NCBI GenBank assembly: GCA_964345225.1
Contig: CAYFQB010000039.1
Location: 1-64,000, forward strand
Direction of reading: 5' to 3'
Length of the DNA stretch: 64,000 nt
DNA from: CAYFQB01 sp964345225
GTDB taxonomy: Bacteria > Nitrospirota > Thermodesulfovibrionia > Thermodesulfovibrionales > UBA6898
Shown here: in pieces, positions 51,403-60,710 of the stretch
How positions within the stretch are numbered: position 1 is the stretch's first letter
How the letters are laid out: each line of letters begins with the position of its first letter
Translations under genes and position numbers: made by a program
Notes under the pieces: generated by a model
Told to the model about the DNA's origin: nothing
The model's database searches: none
Seen by the model: the letters and a program-made list of their open reading frames with translations, nothing else

Positions 51403-52668
51403 ATGGCTGAAATAGGACATGGTGGTAAAAGAATCGTCGAAAGAGTTCTGGACCCCAAGGAAGCTGCAAAGAAGATCAAGAACATCAAAAAAATAATTCC
51501 GCTAAGGGGGCAGATAGCAAAAGAGACGATAAATATTTCTTATGGTTTTTTCACTCCCCTTAAAGGATTCATGGGTAAGGCTGACCTTGATGCTGTCGTA
51601 AAGAAAATGAGACTGGCAGACGGTAAGACTGTATGGAGTATACCGATACTTTTTGATCTGTCCTCTGAAGAAGTATCGAAATACGGTGTTAACGTTGGTG
51701 ATACAGTCCTGCTGACTTATGATGGCAATCCTTTGGCAATAATGAAGGTGAATGAAATTTATTCATACGACAAAGAGAAGATATGCCAATCAGTTTACGG
51801 GACAACTGAAGACAAGCACCCGGGTTGCGCAAGGACTTATCAATATAAAGATAAGTTTATCGGTGGTGACATCACCCTTGTCAATAAACCAAAAATCAAT
51901 CCGCCATTTGAACCATATTTCAAAACTCCTCTGGAAACCAGAAAAATGTTCAAAGACAGGGGATGGATAAGGATTGTTGCACATCAGACCAGAAATGTGC
52001 CGCATACCGGACATGAATGGCTCATGAAAGGTGCATGGCTCCAGACATACGGTGAATTATCTATCGAGAAACCGATTGTTGGGGTTCTAGTCAATGCTAT
52101 TATCGGTGACAAGAGAAAAGGTGATTATATTGATGAGGCTATAATTTTAACTCAGGATGAGCTCAGGAAATCAGGTTATTTCGGAGATCATAATCATCTG
52201 ACAACCCTCACATTCTGGGATATGAGATATGCAGGTCCAAAAGAGGCGATTTTCCATGCAATGCTCAGGACCAATCTGGGGCTGAGCCATCAAATGTACG
52301 GAAGAGACCATGCAGGAGTAGGAACCTACTATGGCGCATATGATGCTCATCATTTGCTCGAGAAAGTAAGTAAGGACTTAAGGATTAGACCAGCCTATTC
52401 CATGAACTGGCTTTACTGCCCGCATTGCGGAGAGGTTACAAGTGAAGGATTATGCAATCATAAGAAAGAATGGCAGAAGTTCAGCGGCACTCTCATCAGA
52501 AGCATAGTTCAGGACGGGGTAAAGCCACCGCGTCTCATATTCAGGCCAGAGGTTTTTGACCTGGTTATGGATAGTGCTGATAAATATGGTTTCGGTTCTC
52601 CTTTTGTTACGGATGAGTATCTTGAGAAGAGAACCCCTGTTTTTACAGTACCACCAATGAATATATAA
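51403..52668 (+). CDS. sat: Sulfate adenylyltransferase Sat (dissimilatory)
   Basis: Sat activates sulfate with ATP to APS and pyrophosphate. The 421-residue homomeric type has an N-terminal PUA-like domain (ISYGFFTPLKGFMGKAD), the nucleotide motifs QTRNVPHTGHEW (HxxH) and GRDHAGVGTYYGAYDAHHL, and a zinc-ribbon-like YCPHCGEVTSEGLCNH near 344-360, as in other prokaryotic dissimilatory enzymes. AAAGGAG precedes the ATG. It is the first gene of the sat - unknown - aprBA - qmoABC series. Confidence 0.97.
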   Translation: MAEIGHGGKRIVERVLDPKEAAKKIKNIKKIIPLRGQIAKETINISYGFFTPLKGFMGKADLDAVVKKMRLADGKTVWSIPILFDLSSEEVSKYGVNVGDTVLLTYDGNPLAIMKVNEIYSYDKEKICQSVYGTTEDKHPGCARTYQYKDKFIGGDITLVNKPKINPPFEPYFKTPLETRKMFKDRGWIRIVAHQTRNVPHTGHEWLMKGAWLQTYGELSIEKPIVGVLVNAIIGDKRKGDYIDEAIILTQDELRKSGYFGDHNHLTTLTFWDMRYAGPKEAIFHAMLRTNLGLSHQMYGRDHAGVGTYYGAYDAHHLLEKVSKDLRIRPAYSMNWLYCPHCGEVTSEGLCNHKKEWQKFSGTLIRSIVQDGVKPPRLIFRPEVFDLVMDSADKYGFGSPFVTDEYLEKRTPVFTVPPMNI

Positions 52669-52683
52669 AAAGGAGGCAAATAA

Positions 52684-52983
52684 ATGTCAGAAGGAAAATA
52701 TCCAATTAATCTTTGGGTGAATGAGGATAGATATGAAAAGTTAAAAAACGCTGGTTTGGCTGATATATGCAAGGAGATGTTAGCTGGTCTGAAGGTTATA
52801 CAGGTTTTTGCTGATGATGCACAAAGAGATGAAATATTGAGAAAGTTCCCGACAGCAAAGTTTGACAGCGCCACAACAAAAAGCATCGAACTGCTTCCAA
52901 GGGATGTAAAGGACAACATTTTCGATGTCATTATTGAAAAGAAAAGCATTGATGTAATCGGTGATTTCTTGAGCAGAGTTTAA
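52684..52983 (+). CDS. Unknown small protein between sat and aprBA
   Basis: I do not recognise the family. The 99-residue product is soluble-looking, without cysteines other than C29, and has no signal peptide. It has alternating predicted helix and strand, with LKVIQVFADDAQRDEILRKFP in the middle. AAAAGGAGG lies 9 bp before the ATG, and the gap to sat is 15 bp, so it is co-transcribed with sat. The position inside the sulfate-activation operon suggests an accessory or regulatory role in APS metabolism; this is inference from context only. Confidence 0.82.
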   Translation: MSEGKYPINLWVNEDRYEKLKNAGLADICKEMLAGLKVIQVFADDAQRDEILRKFPTAKFDSATTKSIELLPRDVKDNIFDVIIEKKSIDVIGDFLSRV

Positions 52984-53078
52984 AAAATCTGGAAGGAGGT
53001 GGTATTTAAAAAATTTTACTGCTTAAGCTTAGCTTTCACTAGCTGAAAGTAAAAAAAATAAAAGGAGGTTTAGATAAT

Positions 53079-53528
53079 ATGCCAAGTTATGTTGACACTG
53101 AAAAATGTGACGGCTGTAAAGGTGGTGAGAAGACTGCCTGCATGTACATCTGCCCTAATGATCTGATGGTTTTAAACACTGAAGCAATGAAGGCTTACAA
53201 TCAGGAGCCTGACCAGTGTTGGGAATGCTACTCCTGTGTAAAGATCTGTCCTCAGGGCGCAATTGCTGTCAGGGGATACTCTGACTTTGTACCTCTCGGA
53301 GGTATTGTCCAGCCGATGATGAGCTCTGACTCTGTTATGTGGACGATACAGTTCAGGAACGGGAACCTGCAGCGCTTCAAATTCCCGATCAGGACGACTC
53401 CGGAAGGGTCGATCGATGCCAAGAATGATGCACATAAGGGCAAAGATCTTAACGGCGGTCTGCTGTCTGATGAAGAGGCTGACAGCGGTTTTAAACTCGC
53501 ACAGCCCATTGCTTTACACGGCAAATAA
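53079..53528 (+). CDS. aprB: Adenylylsulfate reductase beta subunit AprB
   Basis: AprB carries two [4Fe-4S] clusters that pass electrons to the FAD of AprA. The 149 residues include CDGCKGGEKTACMYICPNDLM and CWECYSCVKICPQGAIAVRGY, the two cluster motifs with the insertion typical of AprB, and the long C-terminal tail that wraps around AprA. Length equals the shorter (archaeal/Nitrospirota-like) type. AAAAGGAGG stands upstream. The leader (52984-53078) has a small hairpin, CTTTCA-CTAGC-TGAAAG (53033-53049). Confidence 0.97.
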   Translation: MPSYVDTEKCDGCKGGEKTACMYICPNDLMVLNTEAMKAYNQEPDQCWECYSCVKICPQGAIAVRGYSDFVPLGGIVQPMMSSDSVMWTIQFRNGNLQRFKFPIRTTPEGSIDAKNDAHKGKDLNGGLLSDEEADSGFKLAQPIALHGK

Positions 53529-53559
53529 TTAATTAAATAAATTTCAGGAGGATGATACT

Positions 53560-55509
53560 ATGGCATTACCAAACAAGCCATCGGGCGAATTAGCTGCAAC
53601 ATTAGATCCTGCTATTGATGAACGCGAAGTTGATATACTTCTGGTCGGTGGAGGAATGGCAGTATGTGGTACAGCCTACGAGATAAAGAAGTGGGCTTCG
53701 CCAGACACAAAGATCCTGCTCTGTGACAAGGCTGCACTCGAAAGAAGCGGTGCTGTTGCGCAGGGGCTTTCTGCTATTAACACATATCTCGGGGAAAATA
53801 CTTCTGATGATTATGTAAGGATGATCAGAAACGACCTTATGGGTATAGTCAGGGAAGACCTGATCTTTGACTGCGGTAGACACGTTGACAGGTCAGTATT
53901 TCTCTTTGAGGAGTGGGGACTGCCGATCTGGAAGACCGGCGATGACGGAAAGAGCCATGACGGGTCCAAGGGCCTGACTCCGCTCAAAGACGGCGGTAAG
54001 CCGGTCCGTTCAGGACGCTGGCAGATCATGATCAACGGCGAATCCTACAAAAGGATAGTAGCCGAGGCTGCAAAGACTGCATTGGGTGCAGATAATATTA
54101 TAGAAAGATGCTTTATTGTGAAGCTTCTCCTCGATGCCAATGAACCCAACAGGATTGCAGGCGCAGTAGGATTCAGTGTAAGAGAAAACAAGGTTTATGT
54201 AATCAAGGCCAATGCAATGGTCGTTGCCTGCGGCGGGGCTGTTAACGTATTCAGGCCGAGGGCAACCGGTGAAGGTATGGGCAGATGCTGGTATCCAGTA
54301 TGGAATGCCGGTTCCACCTATACTCTTTGCCAGGAAGTCGGTGCAGAGATGACCATGATGGAGAACAGGTTCGTACCTGCTCGTTTTAAGGACGGATACG
54401 GCCCTGTTGGTGCATGGTTCCTTCTCTTTAAGGCGAAGGCAACCAACACACTCGGTGAAAACTATATGGCTACAAACGCCGAGATGCTCAAACAGTATCC
54501 GCCTTACGGTCTTGCAAAAGTACCGGCTTCATGTCTGAGAAACCATCTCATGCTGAAAGAGATGAAAGAAGGCAGAGGCCCTATCTATATGGATACCCCA
54601 ACGGCTTTAGCGACTCTTTCTGCCAATATGTCACCAAAGGAATTCAAGCACCTCATTGCTGAAGCATGGGAGGACTTCCTTGATATGTCAGTTGGCCAGG
54701 CAGGTCTATGGGCCGGAACGAATACCGAGCCTGAAAAGGTCGGTTCTGAAATTATGCCGACGGAACCCTATCTCCTCGGCTCACACTCCGGCTGCTGCGG
54801 TATCTGGTGCAGCGGTCCTGAAGATGACTGGGTCCCTGCAGCATACAAGTGGGGTTACAAAGGAATGACAACTGTAAAAGGTCTGTTCACCGCTGGTGAC
54901 GGAACAGGAGCTTCAGGACACAAATTCTCCTCTGGCTCGCACGCAGAGGGCAGACTAGTTGCAAAATCAATGGTCAAGTTCGTAGGAGATAACAAGGACT
55001 TCAAACCTTCATTAAAACAGTCTGCAAAAGAACTGGCTGATATTGTTTACAAGCCTGTCAAGAACTTTATGGATGCCTATCAGAAGACCACTGATGTTGA
55101 TGTAAATCCTGCTTACATCAAGCCGAGCGCATTCCAAAAGAGGCTAATAAAAATTTCGGATGAATACGGCGGAGGAGTATCTACATTCTACGTTACAAGC
55201 AAGGCAATGCTTGATAAGGCATTTGAACTTCTAGGCATGCTCAGGGAAGACTCTGAGAAGATGGGTGCAGGCGACCTCCATGAGCTTCTGAGGGCATGGG
55301 AGAATTATCACAGACTCGGTACAGTTGAGACTCATCTAAGACACATCCTCTTCAGGGAAGAGTCAAGGTATCCCGGCTTCTATTACAGGGCAGACTTTGA
55401 TAAGGTCGATGAGGAAAACTGGAAGTGCTTTGTGAACTCAAAGTTTGATCCTGATAAGAAAGAGTGGTCGGTATTTAAGAAAGATTACATTCAGTTAATA
55501 CCTGACTAG
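53560..55509 (+). CDS. aprA: Adenylylsulfate reductase alpha subunit AprA
   Basis: AprA reduces APS to sulfite and AMP using FAD. The 649-residue flavoprotein of the fumarate-reductase superfamily has the dinucleotide-binding EVDILLVGGGMAVCGTAYE near 22-40. It also has ERSGAVAQGLSAINTYLGE, ACGGAVNVFRP, MVENRF-type (here MMENRFVPARFKDGYGPVGAWF) and SGSHAEGRLVAK. These are characteristic AprA segments. It follows aprB by 31 bp with its own AGGAGG site. Together with Sat and Qmo it marks dissimilatory sulfate metabolism. Confidence 0.98.
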   Translation: MALPNKPSGELAATLDPAIDEREVDILLVGGGMAVCGTAYEIKKWASPDTKILLCDKAALERSGAVAQGLSAINTYLGENTSDDYVRMIRNDLMGIVREDLIFDCGRHVDRSVFLFEEWGLPIWKTGDDGKSHDGSKGLTPLKDGGKPVRSGRWQIMINGESYKRIVAEAAKTALGADNIIERCFIVKLLLDANEPNRIAGAVGFSVRENKVYVIKANAMVVACGGAVNVFRPRATGEGMGRCWYPVWNAGSTYTLCQEVGAEMTMMENRFVPARFKDGYGPVGAWFLLFKAKATNTLGENYMATNAEMLKQYPPYGLAKVPASCLRNHLMLKEMKEGRGPIYMDTPTALATLSANMSPKEFKHLIAEAWEDFLDMSVGQAGLWAGTNTEPEKVGSEIMPTEPYLLGSHSGCCGIWCSGPEDDWVPAAYKWGYKGMTTVKGLFTAGDGTGASGHKFSSGSHAEGRLVAKSMVKFVGDNKDFKPSLKQSAKELADIVYKPVKNFMDAYQKTTDVDVNPAYIKPSAFQKRLIKISDEYGGGVSTFYVTSKAMLDKAFELLGMLREDSEKMGAGDLHELLRAWENYHRLGTVETHLRHILFREESRYPGFYYRADFDKVDEENWKCFVNSKFDPDKKEWSVFKKDYIQLIPD

Positions 55510-55547
55510 TCTGGAATCTGGATTAAAATAGTTTCAAAGCTTGTTGG

Positions 55548-55579
55548 TTGTGCCCGGGGGTTGAACCCCCCGGGCACAA
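55548..55579 (+). terminator. Strong hairpin after aprA
   Basis: TTGTGCCCGGGGG (55548-55560) pairs perfectly with CCCCCGGGCACAA (55567-55579) around a 6-base loop: a 13-bp GC-rich stem, 38 bp after the aprA stop. It lacks a following T-run, so it may protect or process the aprBA transcript and not end it. The rest of the 372-bp gap to qmoA is AT-rich without a gene. Confidence 0.65.
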
Positions 55580-55881
55580 TAGGATAAAACAGAAGCTGTT
55601 GATTCAGCAGAAAACTTGTAGACATGGAGGTGTTTCTAAGAATTTAGATCAAGGGTGCTTCCTTACTATAATTATAAGCAGAAAAGTTTGTGAAGACATT
55701 CTTTTATCTTTTGCTTAAAATTTTTTTGTCTGTTGTTTCGACAATAGAAAAAGTCTCTTGAAATTCAGGGGATTCTTATTGTAAAGTTTTATGCTGAGTC
55801 AACAGAATTTGTCTCAGAAAATTAATACAGATTCAGGATTTATAAATTTTTGTTAATCTGATGTAACGATGGAGGAATAAC

Positions 55882-57147
55882 ATGGCGGACGAAACAACAG
55901 GAACCCCTGTATCAGGGACTATTTTAGTTGTGGGTGGAGGTATCAGTGGTATCACCACGGCACTTGAGGCCGCAGAAGTGGGATACGAAGTCATTATTGT
56001 AGAAAAGAATCCATATCTAGGTGGGAGAGTAGCCCAGCTTAACAAGTACTTTCCCAAGTTATGCCCTCCGACCTGTGGTCTTGAGATCAATTTCCAGAGG
56101 ATCAAGAATAACGACAAGGTAAAATTCTTCACCTTCACTGAAGTTGAAAAGATATCAGGCGGACCAGGAAATTATGAAGTTGCCCTGAAGGAAAATCCAC
56201 GTTATGTAAACAGCAATTGTACATGTTGCGGGAAATGTTCTGAAGCGTGTGATGTCGAAATACCAAATGAGTTTAATTTTGGCCTGGACAAGAGAAAAGC
56301 TGCTTATCTGCCTTTTGACATGGCTTTTCCTCAAAGATATGTTCTTGACCAGTCAATAATCGGTAAGCCCGCAGCTCAAAAATGCAAGGATGCATGTGAG
56401 TATAATGCGATCGAACTTGACATGATGCCAAAAAACTTTAATTTAAAGGTTTCATCAATTGTCTGGGCAACTGGATGGAATCCATATAATGCAAACAAGA
56501 TAGACAACCTGTCTTTTGGTTGGGTAAAGAACGTTATAACAAACATGATGATGGAAAGACTGGCTGCCCCGAACGGTCCGACCAAGGGAAAAATCTTAAG
56601 GCCGTCGGATGGTAAAGAGGTTAATAATATCGCATTTGTACAGTGCGCAGGTTCAAGGGATGAAAACCATCTCCAGTTCTGTTCATATATTTGTTGCCTA
56701 GCAAGTCTAAAACAGACTACTTATATCAGGGAATCCAATACAAAATCAAAGGCAACAATCTTTTATATAGATCTAAGGACACCTGGCAGATACGAAAAGT
56801 TCTACAGGAAAGTAAAGGCTGATGCAAATGTCTCATTTATAAAAGGCAAGGTGGCAAAAATAGACGAAGATGCAAACACACGTGATGTGATCGTTACTGC
56901 CGAGGATACGATATCAGGCAAGAAGATTCAACAACGTTTTGATATGGTTGTTCTTGCAACAGGGATGGAACCTTCAACTGCAACATCAAAGATCCCTGGA
57001 AATGCACAATACGACGAGAATAGCTTTGTTATTTCAGGTGACATCCTGTCTGCCGGTTGTGTTAAAAAACCGTCAGATGTTATGTTGTCTGGCCAGTCAG
57101 CAACTGCGACTGCGCTCAAGGCCATTCAAACATTGGTGAGGAGGTAA
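55882..57147 (+). CDS. qmoA: Quinone-interacting membrane-bound oxidoreductase subunit QmoA
   Basis: QmoA is an HdrA-like soluble flavoprotein of the complex that links the quinone pool to AprBA. The 421 residues start with a FAD motif (ILVVGGGISGITTALEAAEVG, near 15-35), then GGRVAQLNKYFPKLCPPTCGLEINF. A cluster motif CTCCGKCSEACDVE lies near 112-125, with CAGSRDENHLQFCSYICCLASLKQT near 258-281. GGAGG precedes the ATG. qmoB follows after 6 bp. Confidence 0.95.
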   Translation: MADETTGTPVSGTILVVGGGISGITTALEAAEVGYEVIIVEKNPYLGGRVAQLNKYFPKLCPPTCGLEINFQRIKNNDKVKFFTFTEVEKISGGPGNYEVALKENPRYVNSNCTCCGKCSEACDVEIPNEFNFGLDKRKAAYLPFDMAFPQRYVLDQSIIGKPAAQKCKDACEYNAIELDMMPKNFNLKVSSIVWATGWNPYNANKIDNLSFGWVKNVITNMMMERLAAPNGPTKGKILRPSDGKEVNNIAFVQCAGSRDENHLQFCSYICCLASLKQTTYIRESNTKSKATIFYIDLRTPGRYEKFYRKVKADANVSFIKGKVAKIDEDANTRDVIVTAEDTISGKKIQQRFDMVVLATGMEPSTATSKIPGNAQYDENSFVISGDILSAGCVKKPSDVMLSGQSATATALKAIQTLVRR

Positions 57148-57153
57148 GAACAG

Positions 57154-59514
57154 ATGGATAAAAAAGTAGGCGTATATATATGCACTGGATGCGAAATAGG
57201 CTCAGGCCTTAACATTGAGAATCTCTCCCAGATTGCAAATAAGGAGTTTAAGGTTCCGGTATGTAAGACTCATGCTGCAATGTGCGGTGAGGAAGGCGTC
57301 GCAATGATAAAAAACGATGTTGAAACTGAAGGCGTAAACACAATTGTTATAGCTGCCTGTTCAAACCGCGTTAAATACGATGTATTCGATTTCGGCCCTG
57401 CCAATATCGTAGAAAGAGCAAGTCTAAGAGAGCAGGTCGTATGGACACATGACTGGACAAAACAGGTTGAGGTAAAGACAAAAGATGAAGAAGGAAATGA
57501 GCAGGTAAAAGTTGAGACCCAGCCGAATGATGATACACAGATGCTTGCGGAGGACTACCTGAGGATGGGCATTGTAAAGGCTCAGAAGGCAGATCTTCCC
57601 GAGCCATATATGCTCGAGACAATGGATAAATGTATCCTTGTAATTGGAGGGGGAATTACCGGGCTGACTGCTGCTATAGAGGCTGCAAATACAGGATATG
57701 AAGTAACAATAGTTGAAAGAGCTCAGGAAATCGGGGGCTATGCCGCTAAATTGCGTAAACAGATACCCACCTCAGCTCCTTTTGATAAATTAGTGTCAGC
57801 TGGTGTAATGGATAAAGTTAAAGAGGCAACTAACCATCCGAAAATAAAGATTAAGACAAATACGGAAATTGCAAGAATAAGCGGGTTTCCAGGGATGTTT
57901 GATGTTTCGTTCAAAACAACCGGTACACAATCAAAATGGGATATCCCGCCAAAGAAGAAAGAGGGGGAAGGAGAAGGTGATAAGCCTGCTGAAGAGGCAA
58001 AACCAGAGGAACCTGTAGAACTTCCTGCTGACCATATTCCGTGTGAGGATATTTTGACATCAAACCCTGACGCGGAAAGGTTTGGCGCAGTTATTGTTGC
58101 TGCGGGATGGAGGCCCGCAGATCCGGCAGAGTTTGAGCATTTAGGATACGGAATATTATCTAATGTTGTTACGAACGTAACAATGGAAGAAATCGCTGCA
58201 AAAGGTAAAATCACCCGCCCTTCAGACGGAAAACAGGCAAAATCAGTTGCTTTTATACAGAGTCCAGGATTAGATGGTGAAGATAGCGATTTCCCGTTCT
58301 GCTCATCCGTTACCAGCATGATATCCCTAAAGCAGGCAAAATATCTCAGGGAGGACTATCCGGATGACGGACAGGCCTTTATATTCTTTAAACATATGCG
58401 TACGCCCGGGCATTATGAGAATTTTTATAAAAGCGCCCAGGATGATCAGGGTATCTTCCTTACAAGGGGTGAAGTAAAGAGCATCACTGAAAATGCAGAC
58501 AAGGGACTGACCGTTGAGGTTGCTGATACGATGCTGGGTGAAAAGATTGCGGTCAATGTTGATATGGTTGTGCTAGCCGCAGGCATGGTACCTGCGACAA
58601 AATTTGAACCTGTGGTCAATCTGGCTTACAGGCAAGGCCCTGAATTCAAGGATCTGGAACTCTTTGACGGATATGCTGACTCGAACTATATCTGTTTCCC
58701 ATATGAAACGAGAAGAACCGGAATCTATACAGCAGGCTGCGTTAGGCAGACAATGACTATTGGAGAGTGCATTGAAGATGCTACAGGGGCAGCTCTTAAA
58801 GCGATACAATGTATCGAATCAACAAACAGAGGAGTAGCAGTACACCCGCGCTCAGGAGATATGTCTTTCCCTGATTTCTTCTTCCAAAGATGTACGCAAT
58901 GCAAGAGGTGTACTGAAGAGTGTCCTTTTGGTGCACTCGATGATGATGAAAAGGGTACGCCAAAACCTAACCCGACCCGTTGCAGGAGATGCGGAACGTG
59001 TATGGGGGCATGTCCCGAGAGGATTGTCTCATTTAAGAACTATCATATAGACATGATCGGATCTATGGTCAAGGCTGTTGAGGTTCCTGAAGAAGAAGAG
59101 GAGAAGTACAGGATAATTGGTTTTGTTTGTGAAAACGATGCTTACCCGGCACTTGATATGGCCGGCTTGAATAAACTTAAATTTTCCGCTGATATAAGAT
59201 TCATCCCTGTAAGATGTCTCGGCTCAGTAAACACTATTTGGATTGCTGATGCAATGTCCAAAGGTGTTGACGGTGTTCTGCTTATAGGATGTAAATACGG
59301 TGATGATTACCAGTGTCACTTTGTAAAGGGAAGTGAGCTTTGCAACAGGAGAATGGAGAATGTTGCCGAGACACTGAGTAAACTGAGACTTGAGCCTGAA
59401 AGGGTACAGCAGGTTCAGTTCTCTATAGATGAATACCATAAGATTCCCGAAGTTATCGGTGAGTTCATGAAAACAATAGAGGGCGTAGGATTTAACCCAA
59501 TGAAGGGCTTTTAG
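57154..59514 (+). CDS. qmoB: Quinone-interacting membrane-bound oxidoreductase subunit QmoB
   Basis: The 786-residue HdrA/MvhD-like flavoprotein has an N-terminal YICTGCEIGSGLNI region and FAD motif KCILVIGGGITGLTAAIEAA (159-178). Two [4Fe-4S] motifs, CTQCKRCTEECP and CRRCGTCMGACP, lie near 590-640, and an MvhD-like C-terminal domain (RFIPVRCLGSVNTIW) follows. Two charged low-complexity insertions (about 104-128, rich in K/E; and 266-290, KKKEGEGEGDKPAEEAKPEE) sit in loops. Part of the qmoABC operon. Confidence 0.95.
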   Translation: MDKKVGVYICTGCEIGSGLNIENLSQIANKEFKVPVCKTHAAMCGEEGVAMIKNDVETEGVNTIVIAACSNRVKYDVFDFGPANIVERASLREQVVWTHDWTKQVEVKTKDEEGNEQVKVETQPNDDTQMLAEDYLRMGIVKAQKADLPEPYMLETMDKCILVIGGGITGLTAAIEAANTGYEVTIVERAQEIGGYAAKLRKQIPTSAPFDKLVSAGVMDKVKEATNHPKIKIKTNTEIARISGFPGMFDVSFKTTGTQSKWDIPPKKKEGEGEGDKPAEEAKPEEPVELPADHIPCEDILTSNPDAERFGAVIVAAGWRPADPAEFEHLGYGILSNVVTNVTMEEIAAKGKITRPSDGKQAKSVAFIQSPGLDGEDSDFPFCSSVTSMISLKQAKYLREDYPDDGQAFIFFKHMRTPGHYENFYKSAQDDQGIFLTRGEVKSITENADKGLTVEVADTMLGEKIAVNVDMVVLAAGMVPATKFEPVVNLAYRQGPEFKDLELFDGYADSNYICFPYETRRTGIYTAGCVRQTMTIGECIEDATGAALKAIQCIESTNRGVAVHPRSGDMSFPDFFFQRCTQCKRCTEECPFGALDDDEKGTPKPNPTRCRRCGTCMGACPERIVSFKNYHIDMIGSMVKAVEVPEEEEEKYRIIGFVCENDAYPALDMAGLNKLKFSADIRFIPVRCLGSVNTIWIADAMSKGVDGVLLIGCKYGDDYQCHFVKGSELCNRRMENVAETLSKLRLEPERVQQVQFSIDEYHKIPEVIGEFMKTIEGVGFNPMKGF

Positions 59515-59525
59515 GAGGTAAATAT

Positions 59526-60674
59526 ATGGCAGAAGGCAATTTGATCAAACCAGATTTACAGTTTATTAAGAAAGTAATTGGTTCTGGAGGGGAGTCATTA
59601 AAAAAGTGTTACCAGTGTGCAACATGCTCTGTTGTATGCAATGTAACACCTGATCACAAGCCATTTCCCAGAAAAGAGATGATACATGCACAATGGGGGC
59701 TGAAGGACAAGCTTTATAGCAATCCGGACATATGGCTCTGCCACCAGTGCAGTGATTGTACTGCTTACTGCCCGAGGGGTGCAAATCCTGGAGAAGTGCT
59801 CGGTGCCATAAGAAAATTGAGCATAGAAAATTATGCCTTTCCGAGTTTCATGGGGAAGTTGGTTGGGGATCCAAAATATCTCTGGCTGCTTCTTGCTGTG
59901 CCGGTTCTGATTTTTCTTATGGTAATCGGATATCTCGGCAATCTTAAGATACCCGAAGGAGAGATCATTTATGCCGAGAAATTTATATCGGTACCTTTTA
60001 TTGATACGATATTTATTGCAGCAGCTGCTTTTGCAGTGATGGGGTTCTTTGTAGGCATAAAAAACTACTGGAAAGACCTTAAATCAGGTGTTGATATAAG
60101 TACTGGGAAATGGCAGAAGAAGGTAAAGGGACCTTTGCCAATTATAATTTTACATACGATAGTTGAATTTATTACTCACAAGAGGTTCAAGAAATGTGAC
60201 GTTACAAGGGACAGATCCAGCTCACATCTGTTTGTCTTTCTGGGTTTTGCCGGTCTTGCTATCACAACTACATGGGCAATAATCTATCTTTACGTGATGC
60301 ACTGGGAATCACCGTATCCCCTGCTTGATCCCATGAAGATACTGGGTAACATCAGCGCCCTCGTATTGATTTCCGGTATATTTCTGGTTATTTCAAACAG
60401 ACTGAAAAATACAGAAAAGGCCGGCAAAGGGAGCTATTATGATTGGCTTTTCATAAGTATTGTTCTTGCAATTGTGGTATCAGGTATACTCACAGAGCTT
60501 TTGAGGCTGGCTGGAATTGCTGTCCTGGCCTATCCTGTGTATTTTATACATCTGGTGGTTGTATTTTTCCTCTTTGCATATGCACCTTACTCAAAGATGG
60601 CTCATATGGTATATAGAACAACTGCACTTGTATTTGCAAAGTATTCTGGGAGAGAGGACAAGAGGTACGATTAA
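59526..60674 (+). CDS. qmoC: Quinone-interacting membrane-bound oxidoreductase subunit QmoC
   Basis: The 382-residue fusion resembles HdrC plus a HdrE/NarI-like membrane part. Two cluster motifs near the N-terminus, CYQCATCSVVCNVTP and CHQCSDCTAYCPRGANPG, are followed by about six membrane helices (from residue 117 on) with histidines suitable for heme b. It is the membrane anchor through which menaquinol electrons reach QmoAB and then AprBA. AGGAGG stands before the ATG. Confidence 0.95.
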   Translation: MAEGNLIKPDLQFIKKVIGSGGESLKKCYQCATCSVVCNVTPDHKPFPRKEMIHAQWGLKDKLYSNPDIWLCHQCSDCTAYCPRGANPGEVLGAIRKLSIENYAFPSFMGKLVGDPKYLWLLLAVPVLIFLMVIGYLGNLKIPEGEIIYAEKFISVPFIDTIFIAAAAFAVMGFFVGIKNYWKDLKSGVDISTGKWQKKVKGPLPIIILHTIVEFITHKRFKKCDVTRDRSSSHLFVFLGFAGLAITTTWAIIYLYVMHWESPYPLLDPMKILGNISALVLISGIFLVISNRLKNTEKAGKGSYYDWLFISIVLAIVVSGILTELLRLAGIAVLAYPVYFIHLVVVFFLFAYAPYSKMAHMVYRTTALVFAKYSGREDKRYD

Positions 60675-60710
60675 AATTTGCTTATATTGAAAGGTGTATT
60701 GTAAGGTATC

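Noticed and set aside
52990..53032. GGAAGGAGG followed by a possible short ORF between the 99-residue gene and aprB
   Set aside because: No start codon stands at a suitable distance, and stop codons follow at once.
57154..59514. QmoA/QmoB as heterodisulfide reductase subunits of a methanogen-like system
   Set aside because: The order qmoA-qmoB-qmoC next to aprBA, and the fused HdrC/HdrE-like QmoC, identify the sulfate-reducer Qmo complex.
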